Positions 22,506 to 32,867 of a stretch of DNA of 64,000 nucleotides are shown here, piece after piece; positions within the stretch are counted from its first letter, which is position 1, and every line of letters starts with the position of its first letter. Both the position numbers and the translations under genes were made by a program. The stretch covers positions 3,248,001-3,312,000 of the forward strand of contig NC_045147.1 in the NCBI RefSeq assembly GCF_008831285.2. The letters run 5' to 3'. This stretch comes from Nymphaea colorata (Eukaryota; Streptophyta; Magnoliopsida; Nymphaeales; Nymphaeaceae). Below the pieces are notes generated by a model, which worked only from the letters and a program-made list of their open reading frames with translations, ran no database searches and was not told the DNA's origin.

Positions 22506-22997
22506 ATATATATATATATATATAAAACTTTTCAAAGCTACTTAGCCATTTAATCAGGACCAAGATGGGTAATTAAGAAAAATACAAAGAGAAAGAGTTA
22601 ATGATCAGTTTAGTCGTTCGGTATTCGTGAACACCTTTTTGTTTGTGTTTTTCTTTCAACCATTCATTTGATTCAAATGAATGAACTTGGTTAAATGGCT
22701 GATTGGTTAGATGGCTGATTATCAGAGTTGCCATTCAATTACTCTCTCTCTCTATATAGAGTAATTGAATGGCAACTCTGATAATCAGCCATCTAACCAA
22801 TCAGCCATTTAACCAAGTTCATTCATTTGAATCAAATGAATGGTTGAAAGAAAAACACAAACAAAAAGGTGTTCACGAATACCGAACGACTAAACTGATC
22901 ATTAACTCTTTCTCTTTGTATTTTTCTTAATTACCCATCTTGGTCCTGATTAAATGGCTAAGTAGCTTTGAAAAGTTTTATATATATATATATATAT
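22506..22997. repeat. Perfect palindrome, two 240-bp arms and a 12-base loop
   Basis: 22506-22745 is the exact reverse complement of 22758-22997, with no mismatch found in base-by-base reading. The loop is CTCTCTCTATAT at 22746-22757. The outer 18-19 bases of each arm are (TA)n. No ORF spans it. A transcript would fold into a 240-bp double-stranded RNA. Possible origins are a foldback MITE inserted at a TA microsatellite, a very recent inverted duplication, or a read/assembly fold-back artefact. Confidence 0.97.
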
Positions 22998-23009
22998 ATA
23001 AGTAGGTTT

Positions 23010-23690
23010 AAGTCTGACACAGTTTTTTCTGTAGTCAACCATCAATCCTGTTGACTGGACAACAGAATGAGCTTGTAACCATCGCATGATCATTTAATGT
23101 GCATATTACATGGAGCCTCTATGATGTGAATTGTGGAATCCGAAGTCATGAGTATAAATGTGATGTTACATGTGTGTTCTTTCTTGCCTTCAATTCTAAC
23201 ATGTATCAGAGCCAATGGTGGTGCGAAACTTTGTTGAATTCCAGTTTCATCAACATGGCATCAACCAGTTCTGGCAGCAGCCCGAATCAAGGGTAGATAA
23301 TTTATTCATCTCCTTCTGCACTTGCTTTTCTTGCTTCCGGAATTTCAAATTTGTATGTTCCAAAACCCGGAATATGTCACTGGGGATGATGTGATTAAGG
23401 TGGATTTTTTCCTCTCTCAGCAAGGCAGTCCATGCTTGAATTTTAGTTTGAAAAAATGTAAAAGAATTATATGCTGCCCATTCCAAAGAACAGGGTTTTT
23501 CAGCTTAAAGAACAACTTCAATGTCCTAAGAAAAGTGATAGAAGTGTTGATAAATATTTTGAGAGAGCCAAAACTTTGGCTTATCATTTGCCTCTTGCCG
23601 GGACACTGTCTAGGAGGATCATATTATTCTGTCCCTGTTGCATGGATTGCCACCTGAATAGCACTGCACACAAGCCAAGTCTAGCTTGAG
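23010..23690 (+). mobile_element. Degenerate Ty1/copia fragment: LTR end, primer site, gag
   Basis: TGTATCAGAGCC at about 23204 follows TTCTAACA and resembles an LTR end plus tRNA-iMet primer site. An ATG at 23255 then begins MASTSSGSSPN, a typical copia Gag N-terminus, soon hitting a stop. Downstream the words NRVFQLKEQLQCPKK and KYFERAKTLAYHL are a UBN2-type Gag core in another frame. No pol is present. The gag portion is the left part of a tandem duplication. Confidence 0.65.
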
Positions 23691-24030
23691 TTGGGGCAGC
23701 TCAATTTCAAATCGACTCAAAAAACTCAAGCTCGACTCGAGCTCGAGTTGAACTTGATAGAATAAGCTCAAGCTTGACTCGACAAGCACAAACTCAACTC
23801 ATTTAGCTTGTTTATGTTAAGTATATCTCGTTTCTTTTAACTCATTAACTTGTTTACTATTCTCATTATAATTAGACATTCATTATGTGGTCGAACTGAG
23901 TCAAGTTCTTACTACTCGAACTCGACTCTTTTAAAATTTTGAGCATACATTTGAACTTGAATTGGGCTCGTTTATAACAAGTCAAATTTTGACAAGTGAG
24001 TTTGAGTAGAGCTCAAGCTGGCTTGGCTCA
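23245..24030. repeat. Tandem duplication unit A, about 785 bp
   Basis: Runs from CATCAACATGGCATCAACC through the gag fragment and a segment rich in CTCGAGCTCGAGTTGA-type words to GGCTTGGCTCAGC. The next copy starts immediately at 24031 with the same CATCAACATGGCATCAACC words. Confidence 0.8.
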
Positions 24031-24338
24031 GCTTCATCAACATGGCATCAACCAGTTGTGGCAGTAACCCGAATCAGGGATAGATAATTTGTTCATCTCC
24101 TTCTGCACTTGCTTTTCTTGCTCCTGAAATTTGTATGTTCCAAACCCGGAATATGTTACTTGAGGATGATGTGATGAAGCCTGAAGGTGTATTTTATCCT
24201 CTCCCAGCAAGGTTGTCCATGCTTGAGTTTTAGGTTTCAAAACTTCATATGCTTTTTGGAAAAATGTAAAGGAATTATATGCTGCCCATTCCAAAGAACA
24301 GGGTTTTTCAACTTAAAGAACAACTTCAATGTCCTAAG
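24031..24338. repeat. Tandem duplication unit B, left part (split by insertion)
   Basis: Homologous to the first 310 bp of unit A, with small indels. It breaks at TGTCCTAAG (24338), where a 3.3-kb element is inserted. The rest of unit B resumes at 27632. Confidence 0.85.
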
Positions 24339-27300
24339 CAGTGGTGGAGCCTGAATTTTTTGCAGGGGCAGGCCAAACGGTCCTTGGGTCGGACCAAACC
24401 AAGAGAAGCGACAGGTCAACCAAAAGGAGCGACGGATAAGTGTCATATATATATAGTCTTGATAAAGGGAATAGGAAGAGCGGAGGCCTCTTACTCCTTC
24501 CTCACACGTTTTACGATTTTTTCTTAGAACAAACAAGCAAGAGAGAGGCCTCCCCTGCGTGAGAAACAGGGCTCCCTGCTGCTTCTCCTGTTCCAATGCC
24601 GAGGAGTGAAGGGTAGAGTTTTCTGAAACAAGGTGCATCTCTCTCTCGTCGTCGTCTTCTTCTTTTTATTATTGTTTTTTCTGATTTTTTGGGGCCACCC
24701 TTGTTCCAAAACCTCTCTCTCTCTCCTCTCCGTAGACTTGTTTCTCCTCAGAGCAACAACACGGGAAAAAAAAAAAAAAAAAACGACTCGACCTCCCTCC
24801 CCAATCACAAACCCCACGCTTTTCAATCCTCCAGATTCCAGCAATTGATTGTTTGATGTAACCAATCTTCCCCTGCGTGAGAAACAGGGCTCCCTGCTGT
24901 TTCTTCTCCTCCTACTTCTGTCAAATAAAAAATTATTAAAACATTTACTTACAAGATTGTTCAGCCCACTAAAAACAATCAGTGAGGGTTTGATAAAACT
25001 GTGGATAGATCCGCGAGAAATCAAACGCAACCTCACTGGTTTTTCTTTTATTCAAATAAGTTTTCATTTTTAAAAAGCTTTTTGGGCATATAGGGGGCTG
25101 AGCTGAGGGTTGCCCGGTATGAAAATTCATAATACATTCTACTGCCCACAACCACCATCCTTGCAACAAATATACACCCGGCTTCCAATAGATATATATT
25201 TCTTCCAGAAAAAGTGAAAACAACAAGCAGCCTTCAATAGATATATATTTCGTCCAAAAAAAAAAAAAAAAAAACAGCCCCGAAAAAGAATCTTGTTCTT
25301 CCTCCAAGGCGCTGCTATCCGGGACCAATTTCCATCAAGTTCCAGATTTGATCCAAACTCAAAATCTGGATAAGCTTTACAAAAGGTAGTAAATCTGTCT
25401 TCAGTTAACATGACATTACAAATAAACGTAATATCTGGTTTCTTGGCATCAATTGATCAAAAACAACCTCTAGAGACTGCTGTGTTAGAAAGCCGCCTTA
25501 CATTCCTACTAAGTCTCCTCATAAAGAAAATAAGAATATTAGGTCGGGTTCTTACCGAATCAGGACAATAATTCGGGACATTCTTCTTGTTGCCTTCAAT
25601 ATTAATCCGATTAGATAGTCATTTTGAAGCGCAGAAGGGGGAATATGAAATCCAATGGAAAGTAGATATGTAAAAAATAAGTCCTGTTACGGACAGGTTA
25701 TATGTAACACACAAACGGTTGCCCCACGAGATCTAGTTAGGAATGCTGCCATGATCCGTGCTGAACGGTATCTTTTTTCAATTGGTTGAAGATTGATATT
25801 ATGTTTTTTTATTAAAAAATAGAAATAAACAAAAAAGGCTGTAAATACAAAAGACTAATAACAAAAAATCAACAAATTGTTGTTGCAACTGATTAAACAC
25901 GAAGGGGTAAATTGCTGTTTGCGTGATTAACAATCTTTGTGAACACCAAAGAGCTTGAATTAAGAAACCAAACAAGGCTAATAATGTAATGTTTGTGAAT
26001 CAGAATATTGCACATACATAGCAATATACGGACTAAATGTTTTTAACCCTTTTTTGGCATAAGGTAATGGATTGAAAATGACTTCCATATGATGATCAAG
26101 AGGACCACCCTCTTCCTCCATGTAGGAAAAAGGCCAAAAAAATAAAAAGAAAAGAGTGAAGCAAGCATGGCAAGGGAACACATTAAGATGAATCCAGAAG
26201 TAAAGTTTAATTTTTTTTTGTGGTGCCTTCAACCAAGAGTTCATAAAAAATTGGAGGCGGGTTGCTCGATGTCTGCTGGTGTGGGCGAGTCCTTGTTGCT
26301 GTCAAACGTCTACGGAACAGAAACACATGATCTACCGAACAGTAATGACTTCTTCTCAATGTGTTGCAAACAAACAAACCAAAAAAAAAAAAAAAAAAAA
26401 AAAAATCAAATTTCTGCAACATGATTTTGTATTTTCTTTTTCTTTTTTATCTTTGTCCCCTTCTTCCTTGGTTCCTTTCATGGCCATTTGCGGTTCTATC
26501 CTTTTTTTTCTCTTTTTTTTTTGTGATTTTCATCCAACAAACTTCTAACATCCTACAAATTTGAATTCACAAATAAAAGATTGATATAAAGATGAGACCG
26601 TATAATCAAACGCGGTTTTGACTGGATTGGATAGAGTACACACGTGCAAGCCTACCCACTCATTTGTTGGTTAACCCAAAAAAAAAAAACACGTTTCTTG
26701 TTTCTTGATCCAAAAAATACATTTTTTGAAACTATAGATTCGGAAAGTATTTGATGTTCAATAGACCATTGAGAAAACCTTGTTAGGTGAGGCATTCCTG
26801 TAATTCGAAATAGGGTGAAGCTAATTTTTTTTTTTTTTTATGAAGCACTAAATATATAGTTAATAAATTTTTAATTGGTTTTATAGGCAGTGACCCGGAT
26901 TTTGTGGGGTTGTCTCATGTAACTGGACCCAGGTTTATTGTGATTCAACATGTAAATTCAATCTCATCTAACTGGACCAAGGTTTATTGTGGTTCAACGT
27001 TTAAATTCAAAATTTTAAATTGGGTTAAGTGGGGCACACACCCAACGGAGCCGCCACAACCTATCTCCCCTTGATTCAAAAGTTCATCTCCACTAATCAA
27101 ACCAACTGATATGGATCGCAAATCTACCGTCGAATACTAATAAAAAATTGAAAATAAAATTGGTTGTGTCATATATATAGTGGACCGCACAAAATATTTA
27201 TCCATATATAAATAAATATAGTTTGTTTATCTATTCAGTTATATATAAGTAATGGTGAGGCAATTAACATGGTTGGGTGTTTTGTATTGTTTGATCCAAC

Positions 27301-27631
27301 TGAATTGTGTATCCATGTTTCTTTCTCTCTTGTTTCCTTCTTCCTTATGGACGTGCTTGCCTCACTATGCGGACTTTTACCTTTTGTTTTTTTAAATGGT
27401 GGGTGGAAAGCTGATCTTCCACGAGTGAGGGTTGAAGCTTCCTCCCATCTTCTCAGGGTCATGGCAGGAGCGGAACCAGGATTTTTTTTAAGGGCGGACC
27501 AAACGATCCATGGGTCGGACCAAGAGGAGCGACAGGTCGGGCCAAGAAGAGCGACGGGTCGGGCCAAACTAAAAAAATTTTGATTTTTTCAATATAATTT
27601 TTTTTTTCTGCGCTCACTCCCTCCGCCCCTG
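24339..27631. mobile_element. 3.3-kb non-autonomous hAT-like transposon
   Basis: It starts CAGTGGTGGAGCC, and the reverse complement of its end is CAGGGGCGGAGGG, the terminal-repeat type common in plant hAT elements. The 8-bp GTCCTAAG occurs on both sides (24331-24338, 27632-27639) and is single in the uninterrupted tandem copy A, which proves insertion. No transposase is recognisable; ORFs inside are low-complexity. Inside are poly(A) runs at 24766, 25256 and 26380 and a 31-bp exact duplication starting TCCCCTGCGTGAG at 24551 and 24869. A direct-orientation copy of the left terminus lies 167 bp before the right end (from 27465). Confidence 0.85.
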
Positions 27632-28120
27632 GTCCTAAGAAAAGTGATAGAAGTGTTGATAAATACTTTCAGCGAGCCAAAACTATGCCTTATCATTTGC
27701 CTCATGCTAGGACACTGTCTAAGAGGATTATATTATTCCTTCCCGGTTGCATGGAATGCCACCTGAATAGGAATGCACACAAGCCGGCTCACCCTTGAGT
27801 TGGGGCAGCTCGATTTCGAACTCTACTAAAAAAAACTCAAGCTCGACTCAAACTCAAGTTGAACTTGATAGGACAAGGTCAAGCTTGACTTGACAAGCAC
27901 AAACTCGACTTGTTTAACTTGTTTATATGTTAAGTATGTCTCGTTTCTTTTAACTCGTTAACTCGTTTACTATTTTCTCATTATAATTCAACATTCATTA
28001 TGTGGTCGAGCTGAGTCGAGTTTAAATGAATTAAGTTCTTACAACTCGAACTTGACTCGTTTAACATTTCGAGCATATATTTGGACTCAAGTTTTGACTC
28101 GTTTATAAGAGTCAAGTTTT
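27632..28120. repeat. Tandem duplication unit B, right part
   Basis: It continues the gag fragment (AAAAGTGATAGAAGTGTTGA...) and the GAGCTCGA-rich segment, matching 23533-24010 of unit A. It ends near GACAAGCGTACACC. Together with 24031-24338 it makes one complete unit. Confidence 0.85.
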
Positions 28121-30050
28121 GACAAGCGTACACCTAAATATGATGCCTTCAAAGTTTCCATTACCACTCTTGTGCAATCTTCCCGGTTGCATTAAATTTG
28201 ACCCCCAAACGTAACCTTGTCCAACGAAACTCACCGTCATTTGGTTACAATCAGAACTATCAAAACAATTTTGAAATCAAAATGCTTATTTTTTAAGAAA
28301 TTGAAATTTTAAACAAACCGGGGATTTTGTTTTTAAAATTTTGAACCTAAAACTTGGGCTTTTGATTCCATTTCAATTTAAGGCACAACTATGATTCTGG
28401 AGTTTTCATTCTTGAACCAAAATTCCAAACCGTCAAACGCCTCCAATGGTAATGACTATTCAAAGTGGGGTAATGGATCATCTTTGTCTCTCATATTGGA
28501 AATTCTTATATTTCTTTTGGATCTATTTTTTCATGAAAGATATTTCCTGTGTGGCTAACATTACTAATTGCTCTTTGTCGAAAGAATTATTCATGACAAC
28601 CTAATGATATTCGAGTTCCAGCCAGTGGTAGAGATACATGAGGTCTGGTGTGCACCAGCCCATCCAAAGTTTCATTAGAAGAATCCAAAGTGAATTATGT
28701 TATGATAATTTAAAAATTACATAGGTTGCTTACATCAGACTTATTTTGGCGACTCTAATGTCTCTCAACAAAAAAATCATAGTCCTGCAACTGGTTCTAG
28801 CTAGTAGCCAAGCCACATATAGGCTGGTGTGGGCAGTTGTCTGGATCTGATACTGAGAGGATCATTTAGATCGTTGCAGAAATCCAGTCCCAACCCAAAT
28901 TACATCTAGTTGTTAATTTAATTGTTGACGTAACTCTCAATCGTAAATCCAAAGTATTCCCAAATTTTCATGTGTGATTTGAATTCTCTTTAGAGTTTTA
29001 AAATGATGATTGATTAAACCGTTCCAGAAGAAGTGGATTAATATATATTTAGCTTCTATGAGCCATACACAAATTCATTTCTTAGTAATACACGTACCAC
29101 ACCATAAAAGTTAAAGCTGTAAATCTTTTTCGCTTTACAAAGGCAATTCTATAACTTAAAGAAATTGAGTAAACCTGATCCTTGAAGGGAGCCATTGAGG
29201 TTAAATGCTGTCGCCAGAAGAAGAAGAAGAAGGCCGAAAGCTCTTCTCAGTCCTTGGTCTGCGGTCTAAGACTACTTTCGGACTTGAGTAAGGTATGGTA
29301 CACCCACTAAATAGAGTGTTCCTATTTCGTTGTAATCTAAAAAACTAGTGCCCATGAAAAACTAACAACCAAACTTTCACCAGCTCCTCAACCCAACAAG
29401 CTGTGCTATGTCCCTTGAGAGATTTGGATTAAATTTTGTCATGTTTTGAGTGAGAAAGTAAAAGGACTCCTAGATTAAACGAGCTTGCTCGAGTCTAATT
29501 GAATCGACTTTAACTTGACTCATTTATATGCTCCAGTTTTCAGTTAAGCTAGAGCTCAATTTGTTTAGCAAAGGAGTCGAACTGAAGCTCAAGTTGGCTC
29601 GATTCATTGCCAAGTTATTCTTAGATCTCACATAATCTAGTTAACTTTTTATTTTAGTAAACATTCTTATTTAACTGAACATGGAGGAGCTAAATTATAG
29701 GAATTGAGATCCCATTATCCAAATCTGCTCTGACTTATTTTCCCATGGCAGCATCTTAAACAACAGAAGATAACAGCTCAGGCCGTGCCATCTGTCCAGT
29801 CTGGTCGGCCATTGGTAGCCCACCATCTTGGCAGCCGATTCCGCCCGAGGTAAGACTGGTTGGTCGGCTTCATCCGAAATTCCATCCCAACGGCTTGACT
29901 GCTGGTTAATCAAGAGGGGAAAACGGATCCTAAGTATTCGGGTCTGCAATTCTGGTTTCATCCATTATTCTGTGCGAACAAGATCCGTATCGAATCAAAT
30001 TTATCTTTTTAGATTGTAAATTTGTAATCACTTATGTCAGATGGTATGCA
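28121..30050. other. Intergenic repeat-derived DNA
   Basis: No gene supported. A CAGTGGTAGAGATACATG stretch at about 28624 resembles a degraded hAT end. 28270-28450 is related to 34990-35230 by shared words (for example AAAATTTTGAACC and CAAAATTCCAAACC), a low-copy dispersed repeat. Confidence 0.45.
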
Positions 30051-30164
30051 AGTCCATCTTGAAATGGTTACAAGTTTAATTGTTCTTGAACCATTAATGT
30101 ATATACATCACTATTTTCTCTAAGTTCATCTTGAAAATGGTTACAAGTTTAATTGCTCTTAAAC
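30051..30164. repeat. Two-unit tandem repeat, period about 71 bp
   Basis: The words AGTCCATCTTGAAATGG...TTCTTGAACCA and AGTTCATCTTGAAAATGG...CTCTTAAACCA share GGTTACAAGTTTAATTG. It lies about 220 bp past the 3' end of CXE-b. Confidence 0.75.
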
Positions 30165-30376
30165 CAGTTTTTAGGTCTGTAATGATCAAAAGAACCGCCA
30201 TTGTTGCTAAGATCACTGCAAACAGAACCCACTTTCACAAGCTACTCTGTTTCACAATTTAAGCCTTTTTTAATACCAACAAACAGGAAGAACACAGACA
30301 CACACAGTAGCAGCAAGAACAACAGAAGAAGCAGCAACAAGAACACTGTGAAAGATACAAAGGTAGCTCATTCAGA

Positions 30377-31336
30377 TCAATCACGATTGATGAAGGAGAC
30401 GATGCGGTTCATGAGATCCTTGGCCTTCTGGGTCTTGTTGTTGAAGAGGTAGAAGCAATGGCCCTCCCCTTCCGTTTCTTCCAGCTCCAGGTCGCCGCTC
30501 CACCCGCTTTTTTTCAGGGCGTCGTGGTACAGGAGTCCCCTTCCTCTCAGGTGATCCTTCTCCGCCACGCACACCAGCACCCTCTTGCACACCAGCTTCG
30601 CCAGGTCCGGCGAGCTCGCCGCCACGATGTTGATCAGCGGGTCGTCCGGCAGGCGCGTGGTCGGGCACACGAATTGCCAGTGGTCGTCCTCCGACGCGTT
30701 CGCCTCCGAGAAGACGGTGTGGATCGCGATGAGCCCCACCACCTTAACCGGAACATCTCCCTCCGTTGGAACCGGCCCGAACGCCGGGGCGCCACTGGCT
30801 GCCATCGCCATGTGGTGGGCGAAGTTCCCGCCGGAACTCTCCCCGATGAAGAAGAACCGGTCGAAGTCGCCGTGCTCCGCCAGCCACGGCTCCGCGCCGG
30901 GGCCGGCCGTCGCCTGGCGGGCCACCCACTGGACGGCCGCCCAGGAGTCGAGGTAGCCGGTGGGGATGGGATGCTCTGGCGCGAGGCGATACTCGACGGA
31001 GACCGCGAGGACGCCGGCCTGGGCGGAAAGGGCGGTGAGGTGATTGTGGGCGACGCGGCTGAAGGCGGAGCCGGCGCAGAAGCCGCCGCCGTGGAAGTGG
31101 ATGAGGATGGGCAGCTTCTTTCGGTTGGTTGGTGGTGGGTTGGGAAGGGGAGGGAGGAAGAGGCGGACGGCGACGCCTGTTTCCGGGGAGATGACGACGT
31201 CCTTGGTGGAGACGCCGGTTTCCGGGTCGACGCCCGCAGGGACCAAGTCCGGCGGCATGAAGCGCTCGACGCGGCCGTCCTTGTAGATGCGGACGAAGGG
31301 AGGGCGATCCTCTGCGATCTCTTGGGACGGATCCAT
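30377..31336 (-). CDS. Plant class-I carboxylesterase (CXE-b), GESSG nucleophile motif
   Basis: Intronless, 319 residues from ATG at 31336, starting MDPSQEIAEDRPPF like its paralogues. Alpha/beta-hydrolase of the GDXG (HSL-related) family, predicted cytosolic, hydrolysing small esters or catalysing related eliminations. The HGGG oxyanion motif is at 82-85. The nucleophile Ser167 is in GESSGGN where the family consensus is GDSAG. Asp261 lies in VAEKDH and His293 in EGEGHCFYL. It has a proline-rich insertion (about 63-70) before the HGGG strand. Closest in-window relative by motifs is CXE-c (both AEPWLAEHGDF and GES). TATAAAA on the minus strand about 61 bases upstream of the ATG is a credible promoter. 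A long antisense ORF covers it but is a composition artefact. Confidence 0.93.
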   Translation of the reverse strand: MDPSQEIAEDRPPFVRIYKDGRVERFMPPDLVPAGVDPETGVSTKDVVISPETGVAVRLFLPPLPNPPPTNRKKLPILIHFHGGGFCAGSAFSRVAHNHLTALSAQAGVLAVSVEYRLAPEHPIPTGYLDSWAAVQWVARQATAGPGAEPWLAEHGDFDRFFFIGESSGGNFAHHMAMAASGAPAFGPVPTEGDVPVKVVGLIAIHTVFSEANASEDDHWQFVCPTTRLPDDPLINIVAASSPDLAKLVCKRVLVCVAEKDHLRGRGLLYHDALKKSGWSGDLELEETEGEGHCFYLFNNKTQKAKDLMNRIVSFINRD

Positions 31337-31396
31337 GGTCTCCTTCTCTGTTCTTCGCTCACTTTTCTTCTACCCACAGGGAAAGGGAGGAACCAT

Positions 31397-31403
31397 TTTA
31401 TAG
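31397..31403 (-). promoter_or_regulatory. TATA box of CXE-b
   Basis: TATAAAA on the minus strand (TTTTATA on plus), about 61 bases before the ATG. It would give a short 5' leader of around 30 bases. No other gene is nearby in that direction. Confidence 0.55.
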
Positions 31404-32867
31404 ATTCTCAGTTACAACCCTGCATAGATTGCTCCGTTTCAGCAAAGACAAATATCCGATAGAGTTTGGATCTGATTCCACCCGGTTCAGAACAAAATGG
31501 AAAATCATCAGCTACTCATGTTGGGTCCATGAGATCCAATTCAACATTATTTAGTATGTCCAATACACAAACTTTGTCGACGGTTAAAAGAATATAATTC
31601 CAGTCCTTTTAAGATGCATAGATTTTCAGTTTAACAATATGAGTGTGTTGAGTATGTTGAAGGTGTTGAAGGTTGAGAGCTATTTCAAGACTTGGGTAAA
31701 AAATGAGATACCTATCAATTGGAGTGTACAAGTCCAATATTTGTAGTTGAAAAAATTATCACCCGCAAGAATGAAACTAACAACCAGACTTTCACCAATC
31801 ATTAAAACCTGAACTTGAAACTTCATAGATGCCAGTATCTAGACGTGGTTTACTACATACTTTATCTGTGTGGCCTGTTCGATGGCTCCAGAAGCGTTCA
31901 GAACGGCAGGTGGTAACTGAGATTGCATTAGAGTATAGAGGTGGAGTTGATAATACAACTCTATCCTATGCAGAGTCATTGGTAACAAAATGTTGGTTGC
32001 TCTTAATTAAACAAAGAGAAGAAAGAGTGTGTTTTTTTCCTTCCTGGCATGCTTAAAACTGCTTGGAAGTCAAATTGGAAAGCTCCCTGCAAATTTAACA
32101 ATTTGAAAACCATGGCCTTGCCAATACTCCAAGACCATAATTTTCATCTGATTACAATGATCTAAAAAAGAGAAGACCATTATATTTATTTTTATATTGT
32201 TTATAATTATCATGATGAGAGATCTGTAGGAGTGCAGTGAGGGTGAACCTACCTTTTATAAGGGTTATGTATAGTTTCTATTTTTATCATCTTTTTATTT
32301 TCATTCTTATAGCACTCATCCCAATAGCATCTGCCAGAAGACGCCTAAATTGGCCATCTTGGAGAATTAGAGGATGCAAGATAAACCATCAAACTGGTTC
32401 CCAGTTTCTAGTGTCCCCAGTAATGGTGTAAGCCAGTAGAGGTTGGGTATTTGAATGCTTTAAGATTTTATAATTTGGGAACTAAATCTCTTGAAATTTC
32501 ATAGATTACAAGATCTTATCTATGCATCTGTACATGGAGTGACCTCTAATTAAGTTACTGAATCATGGATATTTCACGTGTATGGTTGCAATGTTGAACA
32601 AAAAAGCTAACAACATTACTTTCTCGAAATATAGATGCACAGTTTTTCTGCAAAATACGTTGCATCAGATCCTCATTTAACCCCAACAATCTTCTGCAAG
32701 TGGAAAATCAATCATGCAAACCAGGGTCAAATTTAAGTAAGAAACTGAAACTGTTTCAAGGGCTAATCCCAAAGCATCAGAACAAATTCTCACTACCCAA
32801 AACATCATTTCTCTATCTCTGCTCAAACAGCTGATCTTTCTTCATGATATGAAAAAGACGGATCCTA
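31404..32867. other. Spacer between CXE-b and CXE-c
   Basis: 1.5 kb of AT-rich DNA. It contains no coding region I can support. It is the shortest spacer of the array, so CXE-b and CXE-c are likely the most recent pair or the least TE-expanded. Confidence 0.5.

Noticed and set aside
22506-22997. CRISPR-like or rho-independent terminator interpretation of the palindrome
   Set aside because: A single inverted repeat with a tiny loop in a plant genome has no spacers or direct repeats and is far longer than a terminator hairpin.
24524-25036. 170-codon minus-strand ORF inside the hAT-like element as a transposase
   Set aside because: Arg/Ser/Lys-rich low-complexity sequence over poly(A) and CT-rich DNA. 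It has no hAT dimerisation or catalytic motif, and the 31-bp duplication is read twice in it.
30458-31462. Long antisense ORFs over the esterases (30458-31462, 36671-37603, 50688-51851, 32907-33893, all plus strand)
   Set aside because: They lie opposite conserved esterase frames and arise from GC-rich third codon positions. Their protein sequences have no domain, and they appear in every paralogue because the sense strand is conserved.
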